Positions 63,977 to 64,000 of a stretch of DNA of 64,000 nt are shown here, piece after piece (the stretch's first letter is position 1; the number at the start of each line of letters is the position of its first letter). A program made the translations under genes and the position numbers. Under the pieces are notes generated by a model. It saw only the letters and a program-made list of their open reading frames with translations, did not search any database and was not told the origin of the DNA. This DNA is from JBEICQ01 sp046297395. Lineage in GTDB: Bacteria; Bacteroidota; Bacteroidia; UBA4408. The stretch is from positions 1 through 64,000 of the forward strand of contig JBKCNM010000075.1 in NCBI GenBank assembly GCA_046297395.1, in the 5' to 3' direction.

Positions 63977-64000
63977 GTTATTGAATTCTTTTGTATGTGA

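Overview
The window comes from a chromosome of a Bacteroidota bacterium; family and genus cannot be resolved from what is here. Supporting signs are three surface or secreted proteins ending in type IX secretion (por) tail domains, Bacteroidota-type promoters (TTTG about 19 nt before TAnnTTTG) close to many start codons, YwqK/MORN-repeat proteins, a PAS kinase with a LytTR regulator, and Bacteroidota-type versions of pyrC, coaD, mnmG and PRODH. Genes are dense and almost all chromosomal. No phage, insertion sequence, CRISPR array or rRNA was seen.

Layout. 1-6.5 kb: SRPBCC gene (partial) and pyrE, divergent from a Nudix hydrolase; then coaD with a DUF2461 gene and a cysteine-less thioredoxin-fold lipo/periplasmic protein; then dCMP deaminase with an S41 protease. 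6.5-10.1 kb: a 7TM-SpoIIE phosphatase and a type IX secreted protein. 10.5-12.9 kb: an AAA ATPase and a WYL regulator, followed by a decayed hepT-like (DUF86) antitoxin gene. 12.9-14.6 kb: proline dehydrogenase and a MarR regulator with a likely self-operator. 14.8-21.4 kb: a tightly packed trio of M1 peptidase with an outer-membrane-barrel-like C-terminus, a tandem D-Ala-D-Ala-ligase-like double ATP-grasp protein, and a deoxynucleoside kinase. 21.4-27.6 kb: pyrC, purD, alanine dehydrogenase, a DUF4258 protein and a secreted N-formylglutamate-amidohydrolase-like protein.

27.8-32 kb: an Omp85-type barrel, a 1.1 kb AT-rich gap holding three parS-like palindromes, and mnmG. 32-40.7 kb: methyltransferase, S9 peptidase, dolichol-phosphate-mannose-synthase-like GT2, RlpA, YwqK-repeat protein, mnmA, a lipoprotein and a secreted subtilisin. 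40.8-45.2 kb: a surface-glycan block (GT2, two sugar epimerases, GT4). 45.4-51.5 kb: an ACMSD-like decarboxylase facing an operon of nadA, a YwqK-repeat protein, a PAS kinase and a LytTR regulator. 52-55 kb: rpiB, a short LutB-like Fe-S protein, a GT87 membrane glycosyltransferase and a convergent XRE regulator. 55.4 kb: tRNA-Cys with its terminator. 55.5-64 kb: a lipoprotein, a GH5-like secreted protein, polysaccharide deacetylase with fbp, GNAT, hldD, GtrA and glmS.

Together the genes serve nucleotide synthesis and salvage (pyrE, pyrC, purD, dCMP deaminase, dNK), tRNA U34 modification (mnmA, mnmG), NAD and CoA synthesis (nadA, ACMSD, coaD), amino-acid catabolism (PRODH, Ald), and envelope or glycan building (glmS, hldD, GTs, GtrA, deacetylase). 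The strongest leads are the M1-barrel / double ligase / dNK operon, the parS-like cluster beside mnmG, and the hepT relic beside the AAA-WYL pair.
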